DNA of 64,000 bases, taken from the NCBI RefSeq assembly GCF_037201815.1, contig NZ_CP147407.1:620001-684000 (forward strand), written 5' to 3'. The first letter of the stretch is position 1; each line of letters opens with the position of its first letter. A program made the translations under genes and the position numbers. The DNA comes from Metabacillus sp. FJAT-52054. Its GTDB lineage: Bacteria; Bacillota; Bacilli; Bacillales; Bacillaceae. Of this stretch, positions 34,888 through 44,585 are shown in pieces. The notes beneath the pieces are model-generated. The model saw only the letters and a program-made list of their open reading frames with translations. It was not told the origin of the DNA and did no database searches.

Positions 34888-36626
34888 TGTCGCTAAGAAG
34901 GAGACTGGCTCTCCACTTCTCCCTTCAGTTCATTTCCATCATGGTGTTTGTTGGGATTATTTCTTTGGTCCTTCTATTTGCGCTTCTGATGCATGTAAAC
35001 AGAGAAGAAATGAAGCAAAACTTCCCTGAAGGCGCCGTTGAAAACATTGCGATTGATACGCAGATCGAGGAAAATAAGGCCACCATCAGCGATGCGTGGA
35101 AACACCAGCTCGAAGAACGGAATCTCTGGGTGCAGGTTGTTGATATGGAAGGAGACGTCATTGGATCAGAAAATACACCTGAATTCCTGCCTGACTCCTA
35201 CTCAGTCAGCGAGATTCTCCAGATTGAAAAAACGAACCAATATGAAGGCTTCTACGTCTATTCCCAAGTCGATACCACCTTTGAAAAACCGTATTTTTAT
35301 ATGCTTGGATATGAAAATAATGAGCAAGAAAGCCTCCAACACTTGTTTTCACTGTATTCAAGCAATGGCAGGATCTCTGGTGAAAACCTTAAGCAGCTGG
35401 AAAGGGAATTAGAGAAAATGGAAGGCTCCATCCAGGTGATAAACCAGGAAGGGAAAGTTGTCCAGTCAACCGGCTCTGAAAAGATGAAAGAAGACTACAA
35501 GCCGCTGGACGTGCTTGTCAGGACAACTTCCCCAGGAAAATTCGAAACCCATACAGCAATTTTCATGGATCCGAAATCTAATCTTACTTGGATTCTGCAT
35601 ACACCCAAGCAAGGTGCAGAGCCAGTGACCTTCTCCATTCTTACCGAAATTGTTAGGCTCATTATTATCCTCGGAGTGGTTCTGCTCACATTAACGTTAG
35701 GCATTTCCTTTTGGCAGGGATTCAGGTACAGCCAGCCCCTCCTTCTCTTCACCAGCTGGCTTGAAAGGATGGGCTACGGAAATTACGGGGAAGTACTGAC
35801 AGAAAAAGAGCGCAAAAAAGTCTTCAAGAAAAATGGGAAGGTGCGCCTGAAGTACAAGCTTTATAAAGAAGTGATAGGGGCCTTCTACGAAATGGCCGAA
35901 AAACTTTCTGCCGCAGACAAGGAAAGAGACCGGCTGGAAAAAACGCGTGAAGAGTGGATGACCGGCATTTCCCACGATCTCAGGACACCCCTTTCAACGA
36001 TCCAGGGCTACGCCCATTTGCTCGAAAGCGGACAGTACCACTGGACCGAAGAAGAGCTGCAGGACATGGGAAGGATGATCAGGGAAAAAGGGGATTATAT
36101 GACAGACTTAATTGAGGATTTCTCCCTTGCCTTCCAGCTCCAAAACCAGTCGCTCCCCCACCAAATGAAGCCTGCCGAACTGAATGAACTTGTACGGGGC
36201 ATCATGCTGAAATTTGCCAACGACCTCACTCTTGAGGATGTTCCTTTCAATTTTAAAAGCGCAAATTCAAAAATTTATATACAAGCGGATATACGCTGGT
36301 TTGAGCGGATGCTCGATAACCTCATCTATAACTGCATCAAGCATAACCCAAAGGGCACGAGCATTAACGCCTCGGTCAGCCGACAGGGCGAATCCGCCAT
36401 TGTCACCATCTCTGACAATGGTGCGGGAATGGACGAAGAAACGGTCCAGCACCTCTTTGACCGCTACTTCCGCGGCACAAGCACAGATGAACAGACAGAA
36501 GGAGCCGGCCTTGGTATGAGCATCGCCCGCGCCATCGCCGAGCTACACGGCGGCAGCATTCATGTTTCTTCTGTAAAACATAGTGGTACTGTTTTCCGGC
36601 TTGAATTTCCTTTGGGAGGGGAGTAG
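34887..36626 (+). CDS. Sensor histidine kinase
   Basis: 579 residues. Helix 1 near residues 10-35, a ~200-residue extracellular sensor domain, helix 2 near 250-275 (LIIILGVVLLTLTLGISFW), then DHp with GISHDLRTPLSTIQGYAHLL (phospho-His) and a HATPase domain with NLIYNCIKHN, DNGAGMDE and GAGLGMSIARAIAELHGG. The partner is the preceding regulator (ATG overlaps its stop codon). The sensor domain family is not recognised. Confidence 0.93.
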   Translation: MSLRRRLALHFSLQFISIMVFVGIISLVLLFALLMHVNREEMKQNFPEGAVENIAIDTQIEENKATISDAWKHQLEERNLWVQVVDMEGDVIGSENTPEFLPDSYSVSEILQIEKTNQYEGFYVYSQVDTTFEKPYFYMLGYENNEQESLQHLFSLYSSNGRISGENLKQLERELEKMEGSIQVINQEGKVVQSTGSEKMKEDYKPLDVLVRTTSPGKFETHTAIFMDPKSNLTWILHTPKQGAEPVTFSILTEIVRLIIILGVVLLTLTLGISFWQGFRYSQPLLLFTSWLERMGYGNYGEVLTEKERKKVFKKNGKVRLKYKLYKEVIGAFYEMAEKLSAADKERDRLEKTREEWMTGISHDLRTPLSTIQGYAHLLESGQYHWTEEELQDMGRMIREKGDYMTDLIEDFSLAFQLQNQSLPHQMKPAELNELVRGIMLKFANDLTLEDVPFNFKSANSKIYIQADIRWFERMLDNLIYNCIKHNPKGTSINASVSRQGESAIVTISDNGAGMDEETVQHLFDRYFRGTSTDEQTEGAGLGMSIARAIAELHGGSIHVSSVKHSGTVFRLEFPLGGE

Positions 36627-36928
36627 GAGAAAGGAAGGATTATTATTCCAGAATGTCCGTTTTGTTTCATTAAATGGTTTTTACCTTTTCTTTCTCCTGC
36701 TTGTATGTAATTTCACTTTATTCCCCCGACTGCACAAAAATCACCATACAGAACGTGTTTTCTTTAGATTAACCTATCCCTATTTCCGCACAATTTCCCC
36801 ATAATTTACAGCCATCCCCACCCACTCCTCATTGAAATCACCCTCAACCCATGATATAAGTGTAAAAGAAGTTTTTTTTTGACCAAAATTTTAAAGATGT
36901 ACCCATATAGAGAGGAATGGAACGACAA
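36627..36928. other. Gene-free stretch between kinase and dus
   Basis: No credible gene on either strand. A poly-T stretch (36870-36880) and AGAGG (36911-36915) lie close to the dus start. No terminator hairpin for the kinase gene was recognised. Confidence 0.4.
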
Positions 36929-37885
36929 ATGAGTAATAATTTCTGGCGTGATCTGCCACGTCCGTTTTTTGTGCTGGCACCGATGGAGGATGTGACGGAT
37001 GTAGTGTTTCGTCATGTGGTGAGTGCAGCGGGGCGGCCGGATGTGTTTTTCACGGAGTTTACGAATTCGGATAGCTACTGTCATCCGGATGGCATTGAGA
37101 GTGTACGCGGGCGTTTGACGTTTACGGAGGATGAGCAGCCGATGGTGGCGCATATTTGGGGAGATCGTCCCGATTATTTCCGTCAGATGAGTATTGGAAT
37201 GGCGGAGATGGGCTTTAAGGGGATCGACATCAATATGGGCTGTCCTGTTCCGAATGTGGCACAAAGAGGAAAGGGCAGCGGCCTGATTCTGCGTCCGGAT
37301 GTGGCGGCAGAGCTCATTCAGGCAGCAAAAGCGGGCGGTCTTCCTGTCAGCGTGAAAACGCGTCTTGGATTTAAGAAGATTGATGAGTGGAAGGAGTGGC
37401 TCGCGCATATTTTGAAGCAGGATATAGCGAACCTTTCCATCCATTTGCGGACAAGAGATGAAATGAGCCAGGTGGATGCGCATTGGGAGCTTATCCCTGA
37501 AATCAAAGCACTGCGTGACGAGATTGCTCCGGATACGATGCTCACCATCAATGGGGATATTCCTGACCGTCAAAAAGGATTAGAGCTTGCCGAAAAATAC
37601 GGAATCGATGGCGTGATGATCGGTCGGGGGATTTTCAAAAATCCGTTTGCTTTTGAAAAAGAACCGAAAGAGCACAGCAGTGAAGAATACCTTGATCTAT
37701 TAAGACTTCAGCTGGATCTGCAGGATCAATATGCGGAAACCGTGCCCCGCTCGGTAACAGGGCTTCACCGCTTTTTCAAAATTTATGTAAAGGGATTCCC
37801 TGGGGCGGCTGAATTGCGAAGCCAGCTGATGAACACGAAATCAACCGATGAAGTGCGGGCATTGCTTGATAGCTTTAAACAATAA
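36929..37885 (+). CDS. dus: tRNA-dihydrouridine synthase
   Basis: FMN-dependent reduction of uridine to dihydrouridine in tRNA. ATG 36929 ([20 protein letters not shown]) is preferred over 36917, which directly abuts AGAGG. Visible: [33 protein letters not shown] with the catalytic Cys replaced or shifted relative to the usual GCP(x)...K pattern (GCP is present), [21 protein letters not shown] and [14 protein letters not shown]. About 318 residues. A truncated copy of its 5' part lies at 29131-29300. Confidence 0.92.
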   Translation: MSNNFWRDLPRPFFVLAPMEDVTDVVFRHVVSAAGRPDVFFTEFTNSDSYCHPDGIESVRGRLTFTEDEQPMVAHIWGDRPDYFRQMSIGMAEMGFKGIDINMGCPVPNVAQRGKGSGLILRPDVAAELIQAAKAGGLPVSVKTRLGFKKIDEWKEWLAHILKQDIANLSIHLRTRDEMSQVDAHWELIPEIKALRDEIAPDTMLTINGDIPDRQKGLELAEKYGIDGVMIGRGIFKNPFAFEKEPKEHSSEEYLDLLRLQLDLQDQYAETVPRSVTGLHRFFKIYVKGFPGAAELRSQLMNTKSTDEVRALLDSFKQ

Positions 37886-37895
37886 ACGCATTAAT

Positions 37896-37933
37896 AAAAA
37901 CGGCACAACCCGGTTTGGGGTGTGCCGTTTTTG
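37896..37933 (+). terminator. Terminator of dus
   Basis: AAAACGGCACA pairs with TGTGCCGTTTT with CCC/GGG extending the stem, followed by T. Confidence 0.85.
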
Positions 37934-38088
37934 TATGTACGGAAATCGTATCGTCTGGGAATTGTAAAAGCACTGATGCTACTCCTTCTACCTTCATTAT
38001 ATCATACAAAAAATGGATGAAATAGTCTGTTTATTCCCATTTTCCCCTGTTAAAATCAATTGAATAGTATGGAAGAGGAGAGATGTGC

Positions 38089-40704
38089 ATGAGTTCTTTG
38101 GTTCTCGGTTTGCAGGAAATCAATAAATCCCAGCGTGCGATCGTTGGCGGAAAGGCATTAAATCTTGGGCGATTGTTTACCATACAAGGATTATATGTAC
38201 CTGCAGGATTCTGTGTGACAACCGGGGGCTATCGAAAAGCCATTGAACAAAATGAATTATTGGAGACTTTGTTGAATCAGCTGTCGACAGTAAAAGCAGG
38301 AGAACGGGAACGGATTCGTGAAATGAGCAGGAGTATTCGTGAAATCATCATGAATGCGGATATTCCATCGGATGTGGTGCGTGAAGTGACTGACCATCTT
38401 TCCATGCTCGGTGACAGACATGCGTATGCAGTGCGTTCCAGTGCGACGGCCGAAGATTTGCCGCATGCCTCTTTTGCCGGCCAGCAGGACACCTATTTAA
38501 ATATCATCGGTATCCAGGTCATTTTACAGCACATTAGCAAGTGCTGGGCGTCCCTTTTTACGGACCGAGCAATCATCTACCGGATGAAGCAGGGGATTGA
38601 GCACAGTAGCGTTCATCTATCTGTTATCGTTCAAAAGATGGTTTTCCCGCAAGCTTCAGGGATTTTATTTACGGCCGATCCGGTGACATCCAGCCGGAAG
38701 GTGGTCTCCATCGATGCCAGCTTCGGTCTGGGCGAGGCGATTGTCTCTGGGCTGGTATCGGCCGATTGCTATAAAGTCCAGGAAGATTGGATTTTAGACA
38801 AGAGGATAGCAGACAAAAAAATCGCTGTTTATGGACGGAGAGAAGGCGGAACCGAAACGAAGGCTCTTCCTGATGATCAGCAAAAAACACAAACACTTAC
38901 CGATCAGCAGATTTTGCAGCTCACTCGTATTGGAAAACGGATTGAACAATATTTCGGGTCTCCTCAGGACATTGAATGGTGTTTGGCTGAAGATACATTT
39001 TATATCGTCCAGAGCCGGCCGATTACCACGTTGTATCCCATTCCTGAAGCGAATGACGAAGAGAATCATGTCTATGTATCTGTTGGCCATCAGCAAATGA
39101 TGACCGATCCTATTAAACCACTCGGGATATCGGTCTGGAAGTTAACGGGGAATGCTCCTATGTTTAAAACAGGCGGCGGAAGGCTGTTCGTGGATATCAC
39201 GATGGGACTGGGAACAGCGGCAGGCAGACAGAATCTGCTGGACGTCCTGGGGCACTCCGATCCACTCATAAAGGATGCGCTGCTGACCATCATAGAGCGG
39301 GATTTCATCAAATTGGACCCCAATGCCAAAAGCGGACAGGGATCCGTTAAAAGCCATAAGGGCATGTCATCTGCGGATATTCTGGAAGAGGCAGGGACCA
39401 ATCCGGCCATTGTTGCTGATCTGATGAAGAGCAGCGAGGATTCGTTATCAGTGTTAAAACATACGATACAAACGAAATCAGGATTGGATGTTTTCGATTG
39501 TATTTTGGACGATATGCAGCAGCGGCGGCAGCGTGCGTCTGATATGAACCATCTGAAGGTCATTATGGCAGCCATCCATGCCTCGGCATGGATCAACGAA
39601 AAGATAGAGGAATGGCTGGGTGAAAAAAACACCGCAGACACCCTATCCTTATCAGTGCCTGACAACGTCACGTCTGAAATGGGGCTGGAGCTGCTGGATG
39701 TGGCAGATGTGATTCGTCCCTATCCGGAAATCATCGGGTACTTACAAGAGGTTAAGGATGAAAGCTTTTTGGATGAATTGGTTCAATTTGATGGCGGACA
39801 ACACGTTCGTGATGCCATTGCTTCTTACCTCGGGAAATATGGAATGCGTTGTTCCGGAGAAATCGATATAACGAGAACACGCTGGAGTGAAAAACCAAGT
39901 ATGCTGGTACCTATGATTCTCAGCAACATCAAAAACCTTGAACCTGGTGCCAGCAAACGGAAATTTGAACATGGCAGGCAAAAAGCTTTGAACAAAGAGC
40001 AGGAGCTATTAGCCCGGCTGAAACAATTGCCGGGAGGTGAACAAAAAGCCGAAGAGACTAAACAAATGATTGGCGTGATCCGGAATTTTATCGGATATCG
40101 TGAATATCCGAAGTACGACATTGTCCGCCGATATTTCGTTTATAAGCAAGCTTTATTAAAGGAAGCGGAGCGACTCGTACAAACCGGCGTACTTCATGAA
40201 AAAGAAGATATGTATTATCTCACTTTTGAAGAATTTCAGGAAACCGTTCGCAACAATAAACTGGATAAACACGTCATTGACAAGCGAAAAGAGGAATACA
40301 GCTACTACGAAAAACTAACTCCGCCCCGTGTGATCACGTCTGACGGCGAAATCATTACAGGCCGGTACAAACGAGACCATATCCCCACCGAAGCGATAGC
40401 GGGCCTAGCTGTTTCTTCTGGTGTTGTAGAGGGCCGGGCGCGTGTGATCCTGAATATAGAAGAGGCCAATCTGGAAGAGGGCGATATCCTGGTTACCGCC
40501 TTTACCGACCCCAGCTGGACGCCATTGTTTTTATCTATAAAAGGTTTGGTGACCGAGGTGGGCGGCCTGATGACCCATGGAGCTGTAATCGCACGGGAAT
40601 ATGGCTTACCCGCAGTAGTCGGTGTCGAACATGCTACCAAACGGATAAAAGACGGACAGCGAATTCGTGTGCATGGATCAGAAGGGTTTATTGAATTACT
40701 GTAG
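38089..40704 (+). CDS. rph: Rifampin phosphotransferase-type protein (PEP-synthase family)
   Basis: 871 residues from ATG 38089, 8 bases after AGAGGAG (ATG 38083 would be only 2 bases away). Three parts: ATP-grasp domain (VGGKALNLGRLF, AVRSSATAEDLPHASFAGQQ, QSRPITTLYP), a central rifamycin-binding-like domain, and a C-terminal swivelling His domain (GGLMTHGAVIAREYGLPAVVGV with the phospho-His). This matches Rph/YvkC, which inactivates rifamycins with ATP-derived phosphate. A PEP-synthase role is less likely because there is no PEP-binding TIM barrel. No rifamycin-associated inverted repeat was seen upstream. Confidence 0.9.
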   Translation: MSSLVLGLQEINKSQRAIVGGKALNLGRLFTIQGLYVPAGFCVTTGGYRKAIEQNELLETLLNQLSTVKAGERERIREMSRSIREIIMNADIPSDVVREVTDHLSMLGDRHAYAVRSSATAEDLPHASFAGQQDTYLNIIGIQVILQHISKCWASLFTDRAIIYRMKQGIEHSSVHLSVIVQKMVFPQASGILFTADPVTSSRKVVSIDASFGLGEAIVSGLVSADCYKVQEDWILDKRIADKKIAVYGRREGGTETKALPDDQQKTQTLTDQQILQLTRIGKRIEQYFGSPQDIEWCLAEDTFYIVQSRPITTLYPIPEANDEENHVYVSVGHQQMMTDPIKPLGISVWKLTGNAPMFKTGGGRLFVDITMGLGTAAGRQNLLDVLGHSDPLIKDALLTIIERDFIKLDPNAKSGQGSVKSHKGMSSADILEEAGTNPAIVADLMKSSEDSLSVLKHTIQTKSGLDVFDCILDDMQQRRQRASDMNHLKVIMAAIHASAWINEKIEEWLGEKNTADTLSLSVPDNVTSEMGLELLDVADVIRPYPEIIGYLQEVKDESFLDELVQFDGGQHVRDAIASYLGKYGMRCSGEIDITRTRWSEKPSMLVPMILSNIKNLEPGASKRKFEHGRQKALNKEQELLARLKQLPGGEQKAEETKQMIGVIRNFIGYREYPKYDIVRRYFVYKQALLKEAERLVQTGVLHEKEDMYYLTFEEFQETVRNNKLDKHVIDKRKEEYSYYEKLTPPRVITSDGEIITGRYKRDHIPTEAIAGLAVSSGVVEGRARVILNIEEANLEEGDILVTAFTDPSWTPLFLSIKGLVTEVGGLMTHGAVIAREYGLPAVVGVEHATKRIKDGQRIRVHGSEGFIELL

Positions 40705-40721
40705 GTTATTGAATTTCAAGC

Positions 40722-40752
40722 AGAATCAGGTTTCCGAAACCTGATTCTTTTC
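40722..40752. terminator. Bidirectional terminator
   Basis: AGAATCAGGTTT (40722-40733) and AAACCTGATTCT (40737-40748) form a 12-bp stem with a 3-base loop and T-rich tail, between convergent genes. Confidence 0.85.
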
Positions 40753-40815
40753 ATTTGCCTATGGTTTAAGGATGGCAGCGGAAACGTTTAACGGAGCTAA
40801 CTAAAAGCCATAGTC

Positions 40816-41325
40816 TTAAAACCCCTCCACAATCTTCATTTTGCTAATGAGCTTTACAATTTTATTAGGGCTGCCCTTATCGATTGATACCAATTTTGTA
40901 GTGTTGATGATCTCTTCGTAAAATTTTTTGCCAGCAGGGTATTGGCCATCCCAACGCAAAGGTACGTTGTAAACATTGATCGTGCCGTTACCATTCCCAC
41001 TGTACGTGACGGAGCCATCTGCCAGTCGAGAACCTGCTAATTGGATCACATCTTCAGGATAGGCAGCACTGGTGCTGTCATCAGGATTAAGCGGTGTTCC
41101 GGCGGGGAGAAGGTGAACATTTAATTCATCAATCTCCTGATTTGGTCCAAGCTGCAGCCAGACTCTGGCATATTCGATTTTATTAGAAGGATAGCTGGAT
41201 AGAGGACCTACTACACTTTTTGTTTTTGCTGAAGTTTCTGTTAATGGCTCCGATTTCCCCTCACTTGTACAACCCGTGAGCATTAGAATGAGCAAAAATA
41301 GAGCTGCATAATAACCCTTCTTCAT
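40816..41325 (-). CDS. Lipoprotein of unknown function
   Basis: ATG 41325 (MKKGYYAALFLLILML) is 8 bases after AAAGGA. A lipobox LMLTGC near residue 19 marks a type II signal peptide. The mature part (~150 residues) includes SSYPSNKIEYARVWLQLG, PEDVIQLAGSRLADGSVTYSGNG and KLVSIDKGSPNKIVKLI. Not assigned to a family. Confidence 0.75.
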   Translation of the reverse strand: MKKGYYAALFLLILMLTGCTSEGKSEPLTETSAKTKSVVGPLSSYPSNKIEYARVWLQLGPNQEIDELNVHLLPAGTPLNPDDSTSAAYPEDVIQLAGSRLADGSVTYSGNGNGTINVYNVPLRWDGQYPAGKKFYEEIINTTKLVSIDKGSPNKIVKLISKMKIVEGF

Positions 41326-41569
41326 TTTAATTGGTCCTTTCTTCATGCATAATAATGTGCTGTAAAAAATTGCAACACCTTAGGCGTTATTCTCACCGTT
41401 AATAAGTCCATCTATTTATAGAACATTAATGATGGCTGAAGTGGCATTGAAATTAAGAATCAGAGAAAAATTCTTTTCAGGTAAAAACCACCAATCCGCC
41501 GGACTAATTTTCTTCCCTCACCAATACAATAAATCGGCAGGGAAATTTCTCTATAAAGGGAGGAATAAA

Positions 41570-42343
41570 ATGAAATTTGTCCGGCTTTCCATTTCCTTAT
41601 TGATTGTTGCGTTCCTGATTTCCACGTCATTCAGCCATGTCACCGCAGCTGAAAAAGCTCCAAATAATTCTATGGGCTCAGCAAAGGGGGAACTCTCGCC
41701 TAAGCCTGCATCAAAAGCCAAGATCGCCTACATCACGTTTGATGATGGACCGAGCAGATATACCTCGCAAATACTCGATATTTTAAAAAAGAAGCAGGTG
41801 AAAGCGTCGTTTTTGGCGGTGGAGCCTAATCTTAGAGCATACAAGACTAGCATCGTAAGAGTGAACAGGGAAGGGCACTACATTGGATTGCATAGTGTTT
41901 CTCACAGTGTGAAGAAGCTGTATAGAGGCAGTCCTAAAAATGTGGCATTGGAAATGGAAACGACACGAAAAACACTGCAGTCGGTGGTTAAGGTTAATCA
42001 TTATTTGGTCAGAGTGCCTTATGGGAGCAAGCCGTATATGAAGAAGTGTTATAGAGACTGGCTGGTGCGATATCATTTTAAAATGTGGGATTGGACGGTT
42101 GACAGCAACGATTGGAGATATAAAAGCAGTCAATACGGCACGATTATCAGGAACGAAAAAATTACCGTGCCTTCAGTGGAAAGACAAAAGAAGCCCATTA
42201 TCATTCTCATGCATGAGCGGCCGCAAACCGTTCGGGCGCTTCCTCAGATTATTGATTATTTGAAATCAAGAGGGTATGTGCTGGTGCCTTATAATCCGAA
42301 GCAACATGTTGTGAGTAATTTTTGGAATGATGGCAGGTTATAG
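41570..42343 (+). CDS. Secreted polysaccharide deacetylase
   Basis: ATG 41570 follows GGGAGGA; the upstream frame extension is discarded. Signal peptide residues 1-26 (LLIVAFLISTSFSHVTAA). The NodB domain has ITFDDGPSRYTSQIL, HSVSHS (metal histidines), VRVPYGSKP and LMHERPQTVRALPQII. About 257 residues. It probably deacetylates peptidoglycan GlcNAc, but the exact target is inferred. Distinct from pdaA of this window. Confidence 0.88.
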   Translation: MKFVRLSISLLIVAFLISTSFSHVTAAEKAPNNSMGSAKGELSPKPASKAKIAYITFDDGPSRYTSQILDILKKKQVKASFLAVEPNLRAYKTSIVRVNREGHYIGLHSVSHSVKKLYRGSPKNVALEMETTRKTLQSVVKVNHYLVRVPYGSKPYMKKCYRDWLVRYHFKMWDWTVDSNDWRYKSSQYGTIIRNEKITVPSVERQKKPIIILMHERPQTVRALPQIIDYLKSRGYVLVPYNPKQHVVSNFWNDGRL

Positions 42344-42538
42344 AGTAAGTGGAGTGAGCAGAGGTTTAGCTTGCTCTTTTTTTTATGCTTCAGGGAGCTT
42401 TAAAAGGCTAGATTTATAAAGATAAATACCGCCGGCAATTGATATAATGAATCAACAAGCGAGATTTTTCGCAATCAAAGATTGAGGTGTGAATATTTAA
42501 TTCATATTCTCGTCTGTATTTCTGCTTCGCCTTTTCTC

Positions 42539-43216
42539 TTACCGGACTTCTTTTTCAATTTCTTTCACTTTTTCTAACGTCAAACCTGTATGAGTTGCGA
42601 CGTCTTGTACAGACATACTGGGCAATTTAAGCAAACTTTTAGCGATTTCAATAGCTTTATAATTCATTCCAGCATTCCTTGCCCCATTAACCTGAGTATT
42701 GAGATCCAATAAATATTTCTCCCTAAGCTGATACGTCCGGATGACTTCCTCATCAGCACTTAGACGGCGCAGTTTTTCATCAGCTTTCGATACCAATTGA
42801 TCCAACTTAAACACCTCCATTAGATTTTGCTGATCCTCGTGTTCTGTTAAAAACAATAACCACCGGTGCAAGGGATCATTCATATCGGGTTTAGTCTTAC
42901 TGAACTTCGGCAATTCAATGCACTGTATCTCGAGCAAATTTGTAAAGAGTTCACCGGTTTCGATGTTCTGAATTTTGTAGACGGAATGAAAATTTTGATG
43001 CTCTTTAAATAAATTGTATCCCAAGATGTTGATCGCAATCGTCCGGTTGAGATCTGAATAGTTTTCAGCCGCTTTAAGGTCTTCTGTATATAGTTTAGAC
43101 CAGTAGAACATGGATTGGTCTCTCAAACCCGGTATAACAATGTTAGGTTTAAAGGAGTTGGTCTTTCCGAAGCCTGAGTTCAGAGTTTTTCCTTTATAAC
43201 GATAAACTTTGTCCAA
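42539..43216 (-). pseudogene. Rpn-family (PD-(D/E)XK transposase-like) remnant, N-terminal catalytic part missing
   Basis: From about residue 30 the 225-residue frame matches the C-terminal half of Rpn recombination-promoting nucleases (SMFYWSKLYTEDLKAAENYSDLN, TIAINILGYNLF, then a charged helical tail). The preceding ~100-residue nuclease core that should contain the D...ExQ site is absent, and the first 30 residues (MDKVYRYKGKTLNSGFGK) look unrelated. Either an old truncation with a new start, or a regulatory short form. Confidence 0.6.
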
Positions 43217-43261
43217 TCAAAATAGTAAGCGGTCTTTAGTTTTTAATATTTGTGCGCAGCG

Positions 43262-43828
43262 TCAATCCTGATAACACCTCTCAAACTCATCCTTCATCAG
43301 CAAGCTCTGACAAGCACGTCCGTTTTCATCATAAATTTCTTTAGTCACATCCAACCTGATACTCCGGTCCGAATCGGGATACTCAGGATTGTCATTCAGG
43401 ATATAGAGGGTATCTTCATCGAGCCATTTCATAGAAAAATCATCTTTTGCATTACTATAATAAATGGTTTTGATATTGCCTGCCTCATCATTCTCCGTAA
43501 TTTCAACCCATACGTTCACTCCTCCTGCGGCACCTCCATAGAGTTCATAAAAAGCATTCGCTGTGTATTTCTCTGAAGGGGATGATACAGGTCCGGGGCC
43601 TTTTTGCGTATTCTGCCGATCAATCTTATTAAACGTGAAAAAATATGTCTGATATAGAATGAACCCAGATACTAAAACGGCACCTGTCAAAGCGGAAACA
43701 AGCAATTTTTTGGGGAAGGGCTTCTTCTTGGTGATGAAAAGAAACAGTTTCGCTAAAAATAAAATGGATAATAGAATGGTAGTAATAAAGAGAAGGATAA
43801 ACAGTAAAAATCCAATCAGATTGATAAT
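43262..43828 (-). CDS. DUF5412 protein with apparent ATT start codon
   Basis: The frame extends beyond the first conventional start (TTG 43705) to ATT 43828, placed 8 bases after a perfect AGGAGG (43842-43837). No ATG/GTG/TTG lies between that site and the conserved region. The resulting ~188-residue protein begins INLIGFLLFILLFITTILL (helix 1), then PKKLLVSALTGAVLVSGFIL (helix 2) and the DUF5412 body (YTANAFYELYGGAAGGVN, DEDTLYILND). Membrane-anchored, outward domain, function unknown. Confidence 0.75.
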   Translation of the reverse strand: MINLIGFLLFILLFITTILLSILFLAKLFLFITKKKPFPKKLLVSALTGAVLVSGFILYQTYFFTFNKIDRQNTQKGPGPVSSPSEKYTANAFYELYGGAAGGVNVWVEITENDEAGNIKTIYYSNAKDDFSMKWLDEDTLYILNDNPEYPDSDRSIRLDVTKEIYDENGRACQSLLMKDEFERCYQD

Positions 43829-44021
43829 AGTGGTGTCCTCCTGTTTAACTAATTAGTAAATTATTGTAATTTTAGTTTATCAAAGGGAATTAGAGATTTG
43901 CTACCAAAACTTTAAGGGTGAGACCATTCAGTCAGCAAATATATATCGAGATTCAAAAAAATCACAAAAAATGAGAAACCCATCTTCTCATCTCCGTCTA
44001 ATTATTGAAAGGGGGAAACCA

Positions 44022-44585
44022 ATGAATGCTGGCAAAAAGATTTCCATCCAGTCAAAGGTTGACCATCCGGATGAGCGTGAGGACTATTTTAAGCAAGTTA
44101 TGGAGGATTACGGTACCGAGCTTTTAAAATTGGCTTATTCTTATGTGAAGAATCAGGAGACAGCAAAGGATTTGGTTCAGAGTACATTTGTGTCAGTTTA
44201 TCTGAATCTCTCATCCTTTAATGGAGAGGCGTCTATAAAAACGTGGCTTTACCGGATCACCGCTAATAAATGCAAAGACCATTTAAGAAGTGCTTATGTG
44301 AGAAGGGTTTTCCCTGTCCATCAAATGAAAGAATCTCTCCATAATGAGAACCAGACAGAGACAGCACTTATGGATGGAGAGCTTTCAGAATGGCTGAAGG
44401 CGTGCATTTTTAAGCTTCCGGTCAAATACAGAGAGGTTATTATGTTCTATTATTATCAGGAACTGAGTGCTGCGGATATTGCAGAAGTACTCGATATACC
44501 GGAAAGTACAGTGAGAACAAGACTCGACCGGGCACGAAAAAAGCTCGCACCCCTCATTAAAGAGGAGGAATTATTTTATGACTAA
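44022..44585 (+). CDS. ECF-type RNA polymerase sigma factor
   Basis: 187 residues from ATG 44022, preceded by GAAAGGGGG. Region 2 (ELLKLAYSYVKNQETAKDLVQ, SFNGEASIKTWLYRITANKCKDHLR) and region 4 (LPVKYREVIMFYYYQELSAADIAEVLDIPESTVRTRLDRARKKL) are complete. The stop overlaps the following anti-sigma gene by 8 bases, so it is produced in step with its inhibitor. The regulon is unknown. Self-activation is usual for this family. Confidence 0.93.
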   Translation: MNAGKKISIQSKVDHPDEREDYFKQVMEDYGTELLKLAYSYVKNQETAKDLVQSTFVSVYLNLSSFNGEASIKTWLYRITANKCKDHLRSAYVRRVFPVHQMKESLHNENQTETALMDGELSEWLKACIFKLPVKYREVIMFYYYQELSAADIAEVLDIPESTVRTRLDRARKKLAPLIKEEELFYD

